DNA of 64,000 nucleotides from Limnomonas spitsbergensis (Eukaryota; Chlorophyta; Chlorophyceae; Chlamydomonadales), in assembly GCA_037349105.1 (NCBI GenBank), contig JAYJMM010000120.1:6514001-6578000 (forward strand). Reading direction: 5' to 3'. Shown piece after piece: positions 32,068-44,114 of the stretch (position 1 is its first letter; each line of letters opens with the position of its first letter). A program made the translations under genes and the position numbers. The notes below the pieces were generated by a model. The model saw nothing but the letters and a program-made list of their open reading frames with translations, did no database searches and was not told where the DNA came from.

Positions 32068-32836
32068 AAGGAAGGTGGGTGCCGAACGGAAGGTGCATGG
32101 AAGGTGCCACGTACCAAGTGCAACATGTTAAGTGCCACATGCCAGGCGGTGGACAACAAGGGGCCTTGCAAGGTGGGTTACGTTGGATGGCAACCCAGCC
32201 AGCAGGGTCTAGTATCTCATACTGCAGTCCTTGTCCATTCCTGAGAATTAAGAGGCATGCATAAAGGAGAGTTCATGCCAAACAGGTCCCTTGACGTATG
32301 GTCATGACCTTGTCGCCGCATCTGAAAAGGACATTAGCTGTTTAGATATTGCATGGGTTTTGTCCACTGGGGTCCAACCTGCTTTGTGCCCTTGCGCCTC
32401 AATGACTGATTGTATCAGCTTTAGCAGCGATCCTGACAGCTTGCACTTCTCCACCGCTTCTACACATCTTGTTTGCCGTCTCAAAACACTCAGCCTCTTT
32501 CCTCCTCTTATCCCTCCTGGCGCCTACCGTCCCTTACTTGCTGAGTTTCTACATTATTATTGTCATCCCTTTAACCATCCCTCCCCTTTGGACATGTATG
32601 GATACGAGGTGCAATATTAGCAGATATTTGTATGCCTCTAGGAAAATGCATGATCAGCTGCATGGAGAATGAATAGTATCCTCCACTTCCGCCACAAATT
32701 CCCTTGGTTGTAAACTGTTTACCCCTCAAATATTACTTCTATTTCCTCGTGCTATACCCGCCCTGTAGGCAGCCACAAATCTCACACCCATATGATTTTC
32801 CTGCTACTCACACGTTTTGTTCTTTACACTTCACAG

Positions 32837-33003
32837 TTGCTTGCGCCTCTTCCGACCGGGCAGAGCTGCTGCTACACCAGCTGATCAAGAGGTGCCAGGA
32901 TGCGGCCCGTGTCAAGATCCGCGTGGCGGTGGAGTGCTTGGAGGTGGCCTAGGTTCATATCCATATGACAGCGGAGCTGCTGCTGTTCCAGGAGGGAATT
33001 CAG
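32837..33003 (+). pseudogene. Helical-repeat exon, R2 copy, no full repeat, nonsense codon
   Basis: The exon opens as CASSDRAELLLHQLIK and runs on as RCQDAARVKIRVAVECLEVA in one frame without the 4-base insertion of R1 and R3. It then meets TAG at 32950-32952, where R1 and R3 have TGG. The donor at 33004 is GTCAAT. The same stop is in R4. Confidence 0.5.
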
Positions 33004-33530
33004 GTCAATGATTGTTTGGTTAGAGGGCTAATGGTTTAGGTGGCTAGTGACTGGGGCAAGAGCATGGCCATGAGAAATGACAGGGGAAGTAGCTAAGTTA
33101 GCAACAGCAGTATCAGGAGGTCTGACAACTGGCAAGCCAATTTGAGACAAGAAGAGCAGGATGTGAGTCGTTGGATTGGCTCCTCCTTTCCTCGCCTTCA
33201 CCCATGCACGCACTCTCGCTTTCTCTCTCATATTCATGCATTGCACTTGCACCTGCATTATACGCACATTCCCTTTTCCAACCTCTCCATAGACTCATGC
33301 AGTTAAGCCGAGCTTATTATTACCTTTTTGCTCTTGCCTTTGCCTGATGTCGCTTTGCCTCCCTGCCGGAGATCACAGTCCAGGCCTGGCTGGAGACGGT
33401 CCATGCCTAGCTGGTGACGGCTTGTACCAAAACGGTTAATCAGATCATTCACCATTAGCGCATGTGTTTATAAAGAAGATTCAAGCCTGCCTTGCTTTGC
33501 TTTCGTCTGCTCCGCTCGTTATGTGCATAG

Positions 33531-33618
33531 GTCTGGCCGGAGAAGATCTGTCGCCAGCAAGCTGCATGTCTCCAAGCTGATCAGAATCATGGACATCATG
33601 GACATCCAAGACCAGTAG
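33531..33618 (+). CDS. Terminal exon of the helical-repeat gene, R2 copy
   Basis: Open as in the other units (VASKLHVSKLIRIMDIMDIQDQ in two pieces), with TAG at 33616. It has a few substitutions relative to R1. Confidence 0.3.
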
Positions 33619-34715
33619 GTGAGTAACAGAGTGTGGGGTGAATGCGGTGCACATCAAATTGTGGCACTCATCACAGCAGCCTTGCGTGAATGGGTTGTGC
33701 AAGGGGGATGCATGAGGAGGATAAGCCAAGGAAACCTTCAGTTCTAACTGGGAAATGGGGGATGTTTTGCTTAGCTCGATGATGTACTACTTCACCAGTT
33801 GTGCCATGAAAGTACATATGATACAAGGAGCAGGTGTAGTCTGCATCACACATGGTGAGTAAATAGCTCCATGCCAATGCATTGTGATTTGCATGCGACT
33901 GCATTGAGGCTTGGGCTGAAATGCACAATGGACGCATGAATAAGCGAACGTTGGTTCAGGAGCCTGTGTAAGTGTAAGTGACACACCATGGCGGAAGTCT
34001 GAATGTGGTCGCGAAGATCGCAGCCTTACAAATTGAGTGCCCTTTTGTGGTGGTGGCTTAATAGTCCACTCTCATAGCCTGCACCATTTGAGACAGCTGG
34101 CCTCCTATGATACAGCTACACTCACAGCCACCTTACCCCCCCTCCCCCCGTAAAGGCTTCAGCCTTACCCTGGCACGCTCCATTGCCTCACTCCCCTTCT
34201 CCAACTTGGCTACTTCCATACGTGTCCCCTTTCGAACTTGCACTTTTTTGGATTCATCTCAAGCATTTAAACCGGGGCCACTTTGTCAACATTCACAGGG
34301 TCATGCTTGAAGGAGGGGAATCGACTCTTCCTTGCAATCATACGCATGTGACGGGGCTGGTCATCTCCTCTTTAAAGTTTGCATATAGCGTGTTATGTGA
34401 AGTATTGTGAAGTTTTTACAGTCCAGCGGGGCATCACATTTGATGCATGGGACTTGTGCCCGTAAACCGGTACAAGCACTAAATACGCTAGGACAGCGAG
34501 CGAAAACCAGTGACCCCCCTGGGCAAGCAACCAACACACAAACACAGAGCAGTAGCGTGGGGATGAACCCCATAGTGCAGAAGATGATTCATGTTTCCTG
34601 CCCTAAAGGTCCCTGCTCTGATCTCAAGCCGACTGTTGCACCCCCAACCTTGAGCCAGCCCCGAGACCACCTTTATAATCCTATACATCCCCCCTCCTTC
34701 CATGCCCGCCAACAG

Positions 34716-34922
34716 GACGAAACCCCTGTCACGGAGCAGGCGAGCAAGGCCTTTGTCAACAACGCCTTCATGTCCAACCAGCTGGGCACCTAGGTCCTTC
34801 AAGTGGTCGCTCGACGGGAGAAGCTTGTGGAGCGCATGCATGCCCGCTGGCAGTCATCCCCAGCAATGATGAGCAAGGGGTCGATGCTCGGGGCAGATTC
34901 GTCTTGTTGTAGTTGCTTCTAG
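34716..34922 (+). pseudogene. C-terminal exon with Cys cluster, R2 copy, nonsense codon
   Basis: Same TAG as R1, at 34791-34793; otherwise like the R3 copy. Confidence 0.4.
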
Positions 34923-35370
34923 CGGGGTGTGGGTTTAAAACCTGAGTGTACCAGTACAGAAACCCGACAGAAACCCTGAACCCTTAGGGCATTGCTGCTG
35001 CCAGCTTCTTCCTAGGGTTGGAGAATTGGAGCCCCCACGGTCCAAGCCCCTCTGGTATTACAGCATTTATAACATTTTGTATTTCATGTAAGGGATGTAC
35101 AACCAAATTTGACTGCCCTTGCTGCCTAAAACGCACTTCTTCAGATTTAAGAAGCTATAACTCTGACACTGCAGCTTTTCTGGCTTGTTGGTCCATCGAG
35201 GGGCTGAGCTTTATTGTCCTCCATTATATATATTTGTTGGGCCCCTACCACCTTAGCTGGGCTGCTCCACGCACGGCCACCACTTGGGCTGATTCACAAA
35301 CTTGGCTCCCCCCCCAGCGGCATGATAGGCCATACCAGAGCCCCGGCCTTCGGCTGAAGACTGGATTGTA

Positions 35371-36184
35371 GCTGGATTGTAGCTGAAGGTTGCTAAATTT
35401 TACTTAAGTGTGCCACTCATGCCCTGAATTCTTTCCCCCAAATGGAAAGCAGAACCGCAGGCCCTAAAGAAGCCTCCGCAACCTGACTTTCCAGGCTGCA
35501 CAACGGCAGAACTTGTTGTACATAGTTTATTCGGGCCTGCCGGACCCTTTCCTCGACAGCCCGCTGGTCTTCTCACGTTGTCCCCGTTAAAGGAAAGGCA
35601 CTCGAAGTGTTAAAAGTACCAGTCTAGCTACCAAGCATCCAGAAAAGAACAAAAGGTTCTACTTTGATGAGTTGGAGATGTTTCCCAATATCCATTACCA
35701 TTTCATGGAAGTCAGCTACCGTAGTTTATATCGGCTTTGATTTTTGATGATTTTTTTTAGATACCGGTATCAAACCAATCAATGAATCCAGTAGTTTCGG
35801 GTACAAAACAAAACAGGAACCCACGCAAAACCAATAGTTTGGGGTACACCAGGGGTTTCAGCCACATTTTCGCCCCCATTTCAGAGCGAACCAATCTCCA
35901 TTTAAAATGAAGGGGCAGTTACAATTATTTGAGGCAATCGATAGAGCGAAGGCAAAGGCTACAGGAAGAGCTGCAGATCATGCTTTCCGGTACAGATGAC
36001 GACCTAGTGATCACAGGCGGCATTACCCTGCCCCGTCCTTTTCCTCGTTTCCCCATTCCTCTCCTTCCGATCAATGAAATGAGGGCTAAGTAAGCAAGGC
36101 AAAAGAGTGCGTGAGGCTCAGGGCAGCCCCACTCGGCACTCGTTGAACACCCACCGCTTCGCGTTCATAGAGCGGGCGAGGCTG
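35371..36184. other. Truncated unit end of R2, no gene seen
   Basis: The sequence after the single TAGCTGAAGGTTGCT matches R1 21548-22582 with a 250-base gap. It stops at the junction with R3. A plus-strand frame of 196 codons at 36107-36697 crosses the junction and is a chance fusion. Confidence 0.55.
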
Positions 36185-36297
36185 TCAGGCTGCATTTTTA
36201 TTTTCCTTTGGACGGCTCCAAGTGCTGGTGCCTCAGCGTGGGGGATTAAGTATGAGGGGACTTTATTCATTAGCATGGCTGGTGCTCCTGCTCTCTC

Positions 36298-36516
36298 TCA
36301 CTTCTCGGCCGTTCCCAGGTCTGCCATGACGATGTCCCCTCCCATGCTGCCTTTCGATACAGCCCTCAGCAAAATCCTTCCTGTGCCATGGTGGCGCTCT
36401 ATGTACATCTTTTGCATTTCGGGGTGCCTGCATGCGCCTGTGATATGGCCTGCACTGTCATGCTCTCCACACAAGGGGCATTTGTCGGTGGTACTTTTGC
36501 CCCACCTGAACGCCAC
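36298..36516 (-). pseudogene. Zinc-knuckle segment of the element, R3 copy
   Basis: CPLCGEHDSAGHITGAC as in R1. The TGA that ends the segment is also present, so it predates the duplication. The 3' nuclease part is absent. Confidence 0.55.
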
Positions 36517-36766
36517 CTTGTTATTCCAAAGGCATCCATTTCGCCATCAAAGGGCTGTTTTCTTCTCGGCCAGAGTGACTCCCGGTTGGTTAAAGAAACT
36601 GTTGCTGAGGGCCCCATTAGCAATCGATTGCAACCGTTGCCACCCTTGGAAGTATACGCTATCGATGTTGGATCGGCCAAGCTTTTGGCGCTCGTGAATG
36701 TGTGTCTTTAGGGCGCCCTTCAGATCTTCTAATCCTTGCGGCTCTACCTGGTTAGGGTCCTCTTCG

Positions 36767-37978
36767 TCAGGTTTTGTGAAAAGCCAGAAAGAGCCGTACT
36801 GCGAGGGTTCGGAGCTGACTGGAACGGTTAGATCGCATCTCCCTTTTGAGTAGCTGCCCGTTTAGCGACACCGTCGGCTTTCTCGTTTCCGATATCTCCG
36901 TTTGGGCCTTCACCTTATGGAATTCGACTATTTTCCCTTGGGACGCCATGAGCTGGAGTTGGCCCACGATATGTTGGAGGAGGTCTCTGTGCTTGTGGTA
37001 GGTGAGAGACATGGGGGATCGGATAGCTTTACGGATTTGGTACAAGGATGTGGCGCTGTCCACAGCTATCTTGGTCTGTCTTTTCACTAGGGCTCCATAA
37101 ATCCCTGCCAGTTCGGCTCTGTTTATGGTGTTTGTGGGACCTTCTCCAGCCGGGTTAATGGTGATGTCCTGTTGATCGGGAGTGGCGCTCGGGATGTGGA
37201 GGCCAGCGCCAGTTAGCTGAACTTTCCTGCCTTTTTTGAGGCTGGTTTCAATACAGCTGCCATCAGTGTAGGCTATCTCCCTCCAATTGTGCTTCAGCGC
37301 GCTGTTTTCTTGGAACCACTGGAGGCAATTGCATGCGTCCACTGGGTCTACCTCCGTTGCTCTAGGGATGTCAGTGTCCCTTGGAGAACGTTGGAAGGAG
37401 CTTGATCCTATCATGGGCTGGGCATGGCTCAGCTCTCCTTGACCTTCTTCCACCCTATCCCCACATGGGGGAGGAGGCTGGGTCAATGTTGCGGTTAGCA
37501 GGGGGTTGGCCCTGGCTTGCGGGTGTTTTTCTACATGTGCGAGGGTTGTGCGGAGCAGTCTGATGAGGAGGTCCTGTTTCCACCCGATTTGCTCGGACTG
37601 GGCTTCTTTGTTCCACACAACGATTATGTCCATGTGGCATTTGTGCATGGGAGGCGGGGTTGCTCCTTGCGTCCAACTCTCCTCTTTCCACAGGGGGAAA
37701 CGGGAGCTCTTGGTGCTAGCTATTCTTGTACAATATTTCGGGTATTTGTCCAACCACTTTTGGTATGAGGGTTTGCCTGACGACTTCATCCCCCTGGGCA
37801 GGTACAAGACAGTAGCTGTCGGTTCCCTGGTCATATCTGCAGACCATACTGCCCATCGGACTGCTTTCTCGAGGGATGGTTGTCCCGGTTTGGGAAGGCA
37901 TGTGAGTACCCTGTCCACCTGTGTTGGAAGGCATTTGTTTGTGCTTGGAAGGCCTGGTCCCTCGGGTATATACTCCAA
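36767..37978 (-). pseudogene. RNase H region of the element, R3 copy, frameshift before last Asp
   Basis: It reads through the Lys codon that is a stop in R1, keeping YTDGSCI, NRAELAG and VDSATSL. At about 36902 one base is missing, so the HKVKA stretch is followed by an unrelated reading and the GNEKAD motif is lost from the frame. R1 has the opposite state at both sites. Confidence 0.65.
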
Positions 37979-39633
37979 TAGGTGGTGGCGTGATCTCTAA
38001 CTTGGAGGGGGCTAGAGAACCGTTCCTTGTAGACGCCAAAGTGCGTGTCTATCAACGCTCTGAATTGTGGTGGGATGCTGAAATTGTCCTGCATTTGTTT
38101 GTTCTGTGTCTTTGTCCCCTCCTTGTGTCTGATGATGAGGTCAACCATTTCCTCTTCAAAGGAGGATGGGGGAGGCGTCATTTTAGCATGGATGCCTTCA
38201 TCTGCAGCCTGTTCATACAATCTTCTGAGGGTGATGAGTCTGTCTTTGGCGATTGTCCCGACGCACCGGCCGTTCCCCTTGTACACGCATGCCATCTCTG
38301 TAGTCATGATTTGGGTGGTACTCTTAAGGTTCCATGTCTCAATCTCTCTCACTTCCATTTTACACTCTCCCGTTGGTGCATCGATGTCCAGTTGCGGGTC
38401 AATTGGCTCCATATCGAAGGTTATCATTTCCCGGATATTGTCTCCCAGGGTGGTATCCCAACTGCTGTGATTTTGGTGAAACCCTTGTTGGGCCATGTTA
38501 GACAAGTGCCTATCTAGCATGGTGCCTTCGGAGGTCCTCGCTGGTGGCTGGTCGTGGTTTTCAGACACCCATTGTCGTAGGAGGGCGGCCGTGTTTTCTT
38601 CGGTAAGGAGCATCTCTTCAGGTTCCCAGCTAGGCTTCCATGTGACTCTAACCAGCCCCTCCACTTGTGTGGTGCTAGTTGCATGTGTGCATGCCGGGCA
38701 TGTCCATTTGTCTTGGGTGGGTCTCCAGTCCACTGGTTGGCCTAGGCATTGGACATGATAGTACTTGTAGCATACGTCGCATGTGATGATGTCATCATAA
38801 CATCCCGATGCGTCATCGTACTGCAGGCTGTGTGGGTTCCAACAACCTTCGCATGCTGCAACACCTGCCCAATCGTGGGCATGCAGGTCTTGACCAAGTC
38901 CTAGAGTCTTCCGGCAACAAGCCTCTATCTTCTCTGGTGTGTACCCTGCCATGCCATGGTATGGGATGGCCCATTCATCAATGATGCTTGGGTGCCATGT
39001 GACTTGATATTGAATTTGCTTGATTCTGTCTTTCCCTTTTTGGTAGCGTCCTTTGCTTGGCTCTGTGACCATCCTCCAGCCTGTGATGGCTGCTACTTGG
39101 TTGGTGTGCCCATACATCTCTTGTATGACTGTTGCCGCCCTTTCTCCTTCTGATATTTTGCTTTTGGCGAATGCAAAAATGTGCTCTGCCTCCTTCCTTT
39201 TGTAGTCATGTCTGGTACATAGGCATGTTCCTGTTGTCTGGCACTTTCTGCGTGGGGCCGCAATCTCTTTCCGTAGGCTCGTAATTGACGAGCATCCTTG
39301 TCTTTTCTTGTCTCTGTGGAGGGTAGGGTCCTTGCGCCAGTGTTGTTTCTTCTTACTGCCTTGCTGTCCCGTCAGGTTTGCTCTGCCCTTTTGTTGTTGG
39401 GAGGGGTCTGGGATATCAGCAAGGTCTCCCGGTCTCTCTGTTTCTGTTGTTGTTGGAGTGCCAATGTCCTTGGTATTCAGGTACTGGGTGATTAATGTCT
39501 GGTCAGGGTGAAGGGGAGCCTGGGGGGTCAAGTATCTCATACTGCAGTCCTTGTCCATTCCAGAGAGCCAGTTAAGAGGCATGCACAAAGGAGAGTTGAT
39601 GCCAAACAGCCAGGTCCCTTGACGTATGGTCAT
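37831..39633 (-). pseudogene. N-terminal PHD/chromodomain-like frame of the element, R3 copy
   Basis: 600 codons, differing from R1 at only a few residues, including Cys for Trp at the zinc finger (codon on 38772-38770). It shares with R1 the frameshift near 37.95 kb that separates it from the RNase H frame. Upstream (39812-39660) a further frame with EEAVEKCKLSGSLQKLIQ may be a 5' exon, joined by a short intron ending TCCTTTTCAG. Confidence 0.6.
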
Positions 39634-40192
39634 GACCTTGTCGCCGCATCTGAAAAGGACATTAGCTGTTTAGATATTGCATGGGTTTTGTCCACTGGGG
39701 TCCAACCTGCTTTGTGCCCTTGCGCCTCAATGACTGATTGTATCAGCTTTTGCAGCGATCCTGACAGCTTGCACTTCTCCACCGCTTCTTCACATCTTGT
39801 TTGCCGTCTCAATAATAAATAAACACTCAGCCTCTTTCCTCCTCTTATCCCTCCTGGCGCCTACCGTCCCTTACTTGCTGAGTTTCTACATTATTATTAC
39901 TATCCCTCTTTAACCATTCCTCCCCTTTGGACATGTATGGATACGAGGTGCAATATTAGCAGATAATTGTATGCCTCTAGGGATATGCATGATCAGCTGC
40001 ATGGAGAATGGATATCCTCCACTTCCGCCACAAATTCCCTTGGTTGTCGGTATACAGTTTACCCTTCAAATATCTTTTACATTATATTTCCTCGTGCTAT
40101 ACCCGCTCTGTAGGCAGCCACAAATCTCACTCCCATATGATGTTCCTGCTACTCACACGTTTTTGTTGTTTAAACTCCACAGTTGTTTGCGC

Positions 40193-40905
40193 CTCTTCCG
40201 ACCGGGCAGAGCTGCTGCTACACCAGCTGATCAAGAGCCAGGTGCCAAGACACGGCCTGGGTCAAGATCCGCGTGGCGGTGGATCTGCTGCTGTACCAGC
40301 TGAGCAAGGAGTGCCAGGATGCGGCCCGTGTCAAGATTCACGAGGCGGTGGATCTGCTGCTGTACCAGCTGAGCAAGGGGTGCCAGGATGCGGCCCGTGT
40401 CAAGATTCACGAGGCGGTGGATCTGCTGCTGTACCAGCTGAGCAAGGAGTGCCAGGATGCGGCCCGTGTCAAGATTCACGAGGCGGTGGATCTGCTGCTG
40501 TACCAGCTGAGCAAGGAGTGCCAGGATGCGGCCCGTGTCAAGATTCACGAGGCGGTGGATCTGCTGCTGTACCAGCTGAGCAAGGGGTGCCAGGATGCGG
40601 CCCGTGTCAAGATTCACGAGGCGGTGGATCTGCTGCTGTACCAGCTGAGCAAGGAGTGCCAGGATGCGGCCCGTGTCAAGATTCACGAGGCGGTGGATCT
40701 GCTGCTGTACCAGCTGAGCAAGGAGTGCCAGGATGCGGCCTGGGTCAAGATTCACGAGGCGGTGGATCTGCTGCTGTACCAGCTGAGCAAGGGGTGCCAG
40801 GATGCGGCCCGTGTCAAGATCCGCGTGGCGGTGGAGTGCTTGGAGGTGGCCTGGGTTCATATCCACATGACAGCGGAGCTGCTGCTGTTCCAGGAGGAAA
40901 TTCAG
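40193..40905 (+). pseudogene. Helical-repeat exon with eight 69 bp units (R3)
   Basis: The exon runs from a CTCCACAG acceptor to a GTCAGT donor. In the helical frame it encodes eight copies of a 23-residue unit that starts AVDLLLYQLSK, continues with E/GCQDAARV and ends KIHE. It then reads ECLEVAWVHIHMTAELLLFQ. The units look like amphipathic helices with a Leu stripe and may stack or coil; no family is recognised. The entry frame (CASSDRAELLLHQLIK) is shifted from the helical frame by the 4-base insertion also seen in R1, so the exon would instead read a Gly/Pro-rich frame. Which frame is used is not decidable here. Confidence 0.55.
40276..40827 (+). repeat. Coding minisatellite, 8 x 69 bp (R3)
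   Basis: Eight exact-length units begin at GCGGTGGATCTG. R1 has one unit; R2 and R4 have none of this form. Gly replaces Glu after LSK in units 2, 5 and 8, giving a three-unit (207 bp) higher period. The array is open in all three plus frames and in one minus frame. Confidence 0.92.
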
Positions 40906-41441
40906 GTCAGTGATTGTTGGGTTAGAGGGTTAATGGTTTAGGTGGCTCGTGACTGGGGCAAGAGCATGGCCATGAGAAATGACAGGGGAAGTAGCTAAGT
41001 TAGCAACAGCAGTATCAGGAGGTCTGACAACTGGCAAGCCAATTTGAGACAAGAAGAGCAGGATGTGAGTCGTTGGATTGGCAGATTGGCTCCTCCTTTC
41101 CTCGCCTTCACCCATGCACGCACTCTCGCTTTCTCTTTCATATTCATGCATTGCACTTGCACCTGCATTATACTTTACATTCCCTTTTCCAACCTCTCCA
41201 TAGACTCATGCAGTTAAGCCGAGCTTATTATTACCTTTTTGCTCTTGCCTTTGCCTGATGTCACTTTGCCTCCCTGCCGGAGATCACAGTCCAGGCCTGG
41301 CTGGAGACGGTCCATGCCTAGCTGGTGACGGCTTGTTCCAAAACGATTAATCAGATCATTCACCATTAGCGCATGTGTTTATAAAGAAGATTCAAGCCTG
41401 CCTTGCTTTGCTTTCGTCTGCTCCGCCCGTTATGTGCATAG

Positions 41442-41529
41442 GTCTGGCCGGAGAAGGTATGTCGCCAACAAGCTGCATGTCTCCAAGCTGATCAGCATCA
41501 TGGACATCATGGACATCCAAGACCAGTAG
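41442..41529 (+). CDS. Terminal exon of the helical-repeat gene, R3 copy
   Basis: Open frame SGRRRYVANKLHVSKLISI with TAG at 41527, as in R1. Confidence 0.35.
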
Positions 41530-42628
41530 GTGAGTAACAGAGTGTGGGGTGAATGCGGTGCGCATCAAATTGTGGCACTCATCACAGCAGCCTTGCGTGA
41601 ATGGGTTGTGCAAGGGGGGTGCATGAGGAGGATAAGCCAAGGAAAGCTTCAGTTCTAACTGGGAAATGGGGGATGTTTTGCTTAGCTCGATGATGTACTA
41701 CTTCACCAGTTGTGCCATGAAAGTACATATGATACAAGGAGCAGGTGTAGTCTGCATCACACATGGTGAGTAAATAGCTCCATGCCAATGCATTGTGATT
41801 TGCATGCGACTGCATTGAGGCTTGGGCTGAAATGCACAATGGACGCATGAATAAGCGAACGTTGGTTCAGGAGCCTGTGTAAGTGTAAGTGACACACCAT
41901 GGCGGAAGTCTGAATGTGGTCGCGAAGATCGCAGCCTTACAAATTGAGTGCCCTTTTGTGGTGGTGGCTTAATAGTCCACTCTCATAGCCTGCACCATTT
42001 GAGACAGCTGGCCTCCTATGATACAGCTACACTCACAGCCACCTTACCCCCCCTCCCCCCGTAAAGGCTTCAGCCTTACCCTGGCACGCTCCATGCCTCA
42101 CTCCCCTTCTCCAACTTGGCTACTTCCATACGTGTCCCCTTTCGAACTTGCACTTTTTTGGATTCATCTCAAGCATTTAAACCGGGGCCACTTTGTCAAC
42201 ATTCATAGGGTCATGCTTGAAGGAGGGGAATCGACTCTTCCTTGCAATCATACGCATGTGACGGGGCTGGTCATCTCCTCTTTAAAGTTTGCATAAAGCG
42301 TGTTATGTGAAGTATTGTAAAAATTTTACAGTCCAGCGGGGCATCACATTTGATGCATGGGACTTGTGCCCGTAAACCGGTACAAGCACTAAATTCGCTA
42401 GGATAGCGAGCGAAAACCAGTGACCCCCCTGGGCAAGCAACCAACACACAAACACAGAGCAGTAGCGTGGGGATGAACCCCATAATAGTGCAGAAGATGA
42501 TTCATGTTTCCTGCCCTAAAGGTCCCTGCTCTGATCTCAAGCCGACTGTTGCACCCCCAACCGTGAGCCAGCCCCGAGACCACCTTGATAATCCTATACA
42601 TCCCCCCTCCTTCCATGCCCGCCAACAG

Positions 42629-42835
42629 GACGAAACCCCTGTCACGGAGCAGGCGAGCAAGGCCTTTGTCAACGACGCCTTCATGTCCAACCAGCTGGGC
42701 ACCGTGGTCCTTCAAGTGGTCGCTCGACGGGAGAAGCTTGTGGAGTGCATGCATGCCTGCTGGCAGTCATCCTTGGCAATGATGAGCAAGGGGTCGATGC
42801 TCGGGGCAGATTCGTCCTGTTGTAGTTGCTTCTAG
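42629..42835 (+). CDS. C-terminal exon with Cys cluster, intact copy (R3)
   Basis: After CCCGCCAACAG the frame is 69 codons and ends at TAG. It reads DETPVTEQASKAFVNDAFMS, a VVLQVVARREKLVERMH helix and a final SSCCSCF. A run of cysteines at the very C-terminus is a common site for lipid attachment, which would place the protein on a membrane; this is inference only. Upstream exons are not identified. R1 and R2 have a TAG within it and R4 a one-base deletion near its end. Confidence 0.4.
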   Translation, partial: DETPVTEQASKAFVNDAFMSNQLGTVVLQVVARREKLVECMHACWQSSLAMMSKGSMLGADSSCCSCF

Positions 42836-43691
42836 CGGGGTGTAGGTTTAGGGTTCAAAACCTGTACCAGTACATGAACCCGACAGAAACCCTAAACCCT
42901 TAGGGCATTGCTGCTGCCAGCTTCTTCCTAGGGTTGGAGAATTGGAGCCCCCACGGTCCAAGCCCCTCTGGTATTACAGCATTTATAACATTTTGTATTT
43001 CATGTCAGGGATGAACAACCAAATTTGACTGCCCTTGCTGCATAAAGCGCACTTCTTCAGACTTAAGAAGCTATAACTCTGGCATTGCAGCTTTTCTGGC
43101 TTGTTGGTCCATCGAGGGGCTGAGCTTTATTGTCCTCCAGTATATATATTTGTTGGGCTCCTTACCACCTTCGCTGGGCTGCTTCACGCACGGCCACCAC
43201 TTGGCTGATTCACAAACTTGGCTCCCCCCCCAGCGGCATGATAGGCCATACCAGAGCCCCGGCCTTCGGCTGAAGACTGGATTGTAGCTGAAGGTTGCTA
43301 AATTTTACTTAAGTGTGCCATTCATGCCCTGAATTCTTTCATAAATGCTACACATCCGCCATCCAGGACCTGCTCAAAAAGGCTCGGCCGCGTCGGCGCC
43401 CAACAGTTTGGTCGGGAGGAAGGAAGGGAAGGTAAGGAGGAGAAACAAATGATCCAAGCTTATCCTGTACGTGTACCTGACAATTGAGAAAGTCTGGTCA
43501 GTTGCCTGACTGTATCGCATATGGTTCTTTGTGGAGGAAAGCCAGCGTTGCCCTGGCGTTCCCATGCAGAGAGGGGGGTGACCCCAACTGCCAACCGCCG
43601 GTCCCCCGCTTCAGGACTGTCCGGCAATTGTCCTCAGCCCGCAGGAGCTCCCCTTCTGCCGAATAAAACTGCATAGAACAATTAATCTACC

Positions 43692-43970
43692 TCATGTCGA
43701 CGCAGTGAAGGATAGCTTCTGGTGTCGGCCTCTCAAGTCGACAGCTGTCGTCCTCATAAACACACGCGCTGCTCCTCGTTGGTACAGAGCGAGCGAGACT
43801 CTTGATACGCAATTGTAACTGCTGGACAGTTGTTTAGCTCCTAGAAAAGTATGGAGTCCGGTATGGCGATATAGTATGCCTGCGAAGACGCGTGGTAAAG
43901 CAGACGACGTGCTCAGTGCATGTAAGATCTGAGAGGCAGATCTCCGCCAGGCAGTACTGAAGTTACCCAT
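43692..43970 (-). CDS. MGNFSTAWRR frame, R3 copy
   Basis: Counterpart of 22735-23013, with a handful of substitutions and no stop. Confidence 0.3.
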   Translation of the reverse strand: MGNFSTAWRRSASQILHALSTSSALPRVFAGILYRHTGLHTFLGAKQLSSSYNCVSRVSLALYQRGAARVFMRTTAVDLRGRHQKLSFTAST

Positions 43971-44114
43971 CAGCTTCCACTCCCTGCAATAGGAACAGCT
44001 CTAGGCAGCAGTCAGGGGCTACCGCTGGGAACAGGGCTCCTCTGCAGCCCATGTTGCTGGCCATGCAGCGCCCTATGCGGCGATCTCCCATGCAGTGCCC
44101 TCCTCTTTCCCAGT

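Larger units (their letters stand above)
24007..36184. repeat. Tandem unit R2 (right end truncated)
   Basis: This copy matches R1 from its start to about R1 22580, without the RNase H element and without the gypsy block. It has lost the equivalent of R1 2875-4225 (scar at 26868) and of R1 21588-21838 (scar at about 35436). It stops at 36183-36184, where the sequence jumps to an R1 9409-like position and so becomes R3. It holds the most complete membrane-protein gene and an intact copy of the two-exon minus-strand gene. Confidence 0.9.
36185..39633 (-). mobile_element. RNase H element, R3 copy, 3' end cut off
   Basis: Near-identical to R1 9409-12853, but the nuclease domain is missing because the unit starts inside the element. 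The PHD finger keeps all ligands here (CDVCYKYYHVQC). The frame from RNase H into the zinc-knuckle region is not broken by the 8-base deletion of R1. Its own lesion is a one-base deletion near 36902 inside the RNase H domain. Confidence 0.7.

Noticed and set aside
36107..36697. 196-codon plus-strand frame
   Set aside because: It crosses the R2/R3 junction and reads antisense to the element; a chance fusion.
40276..40827. CRISPR-like array
   Set aside because: Units are contiguous with no spacers and encode protein; the context is eukaryotic.
40231..40866. 211-codon minus-strand repeat frame
   Set aside because: It is open only because the 69 bp repeat has no stops on that strand and a length divisible by three.
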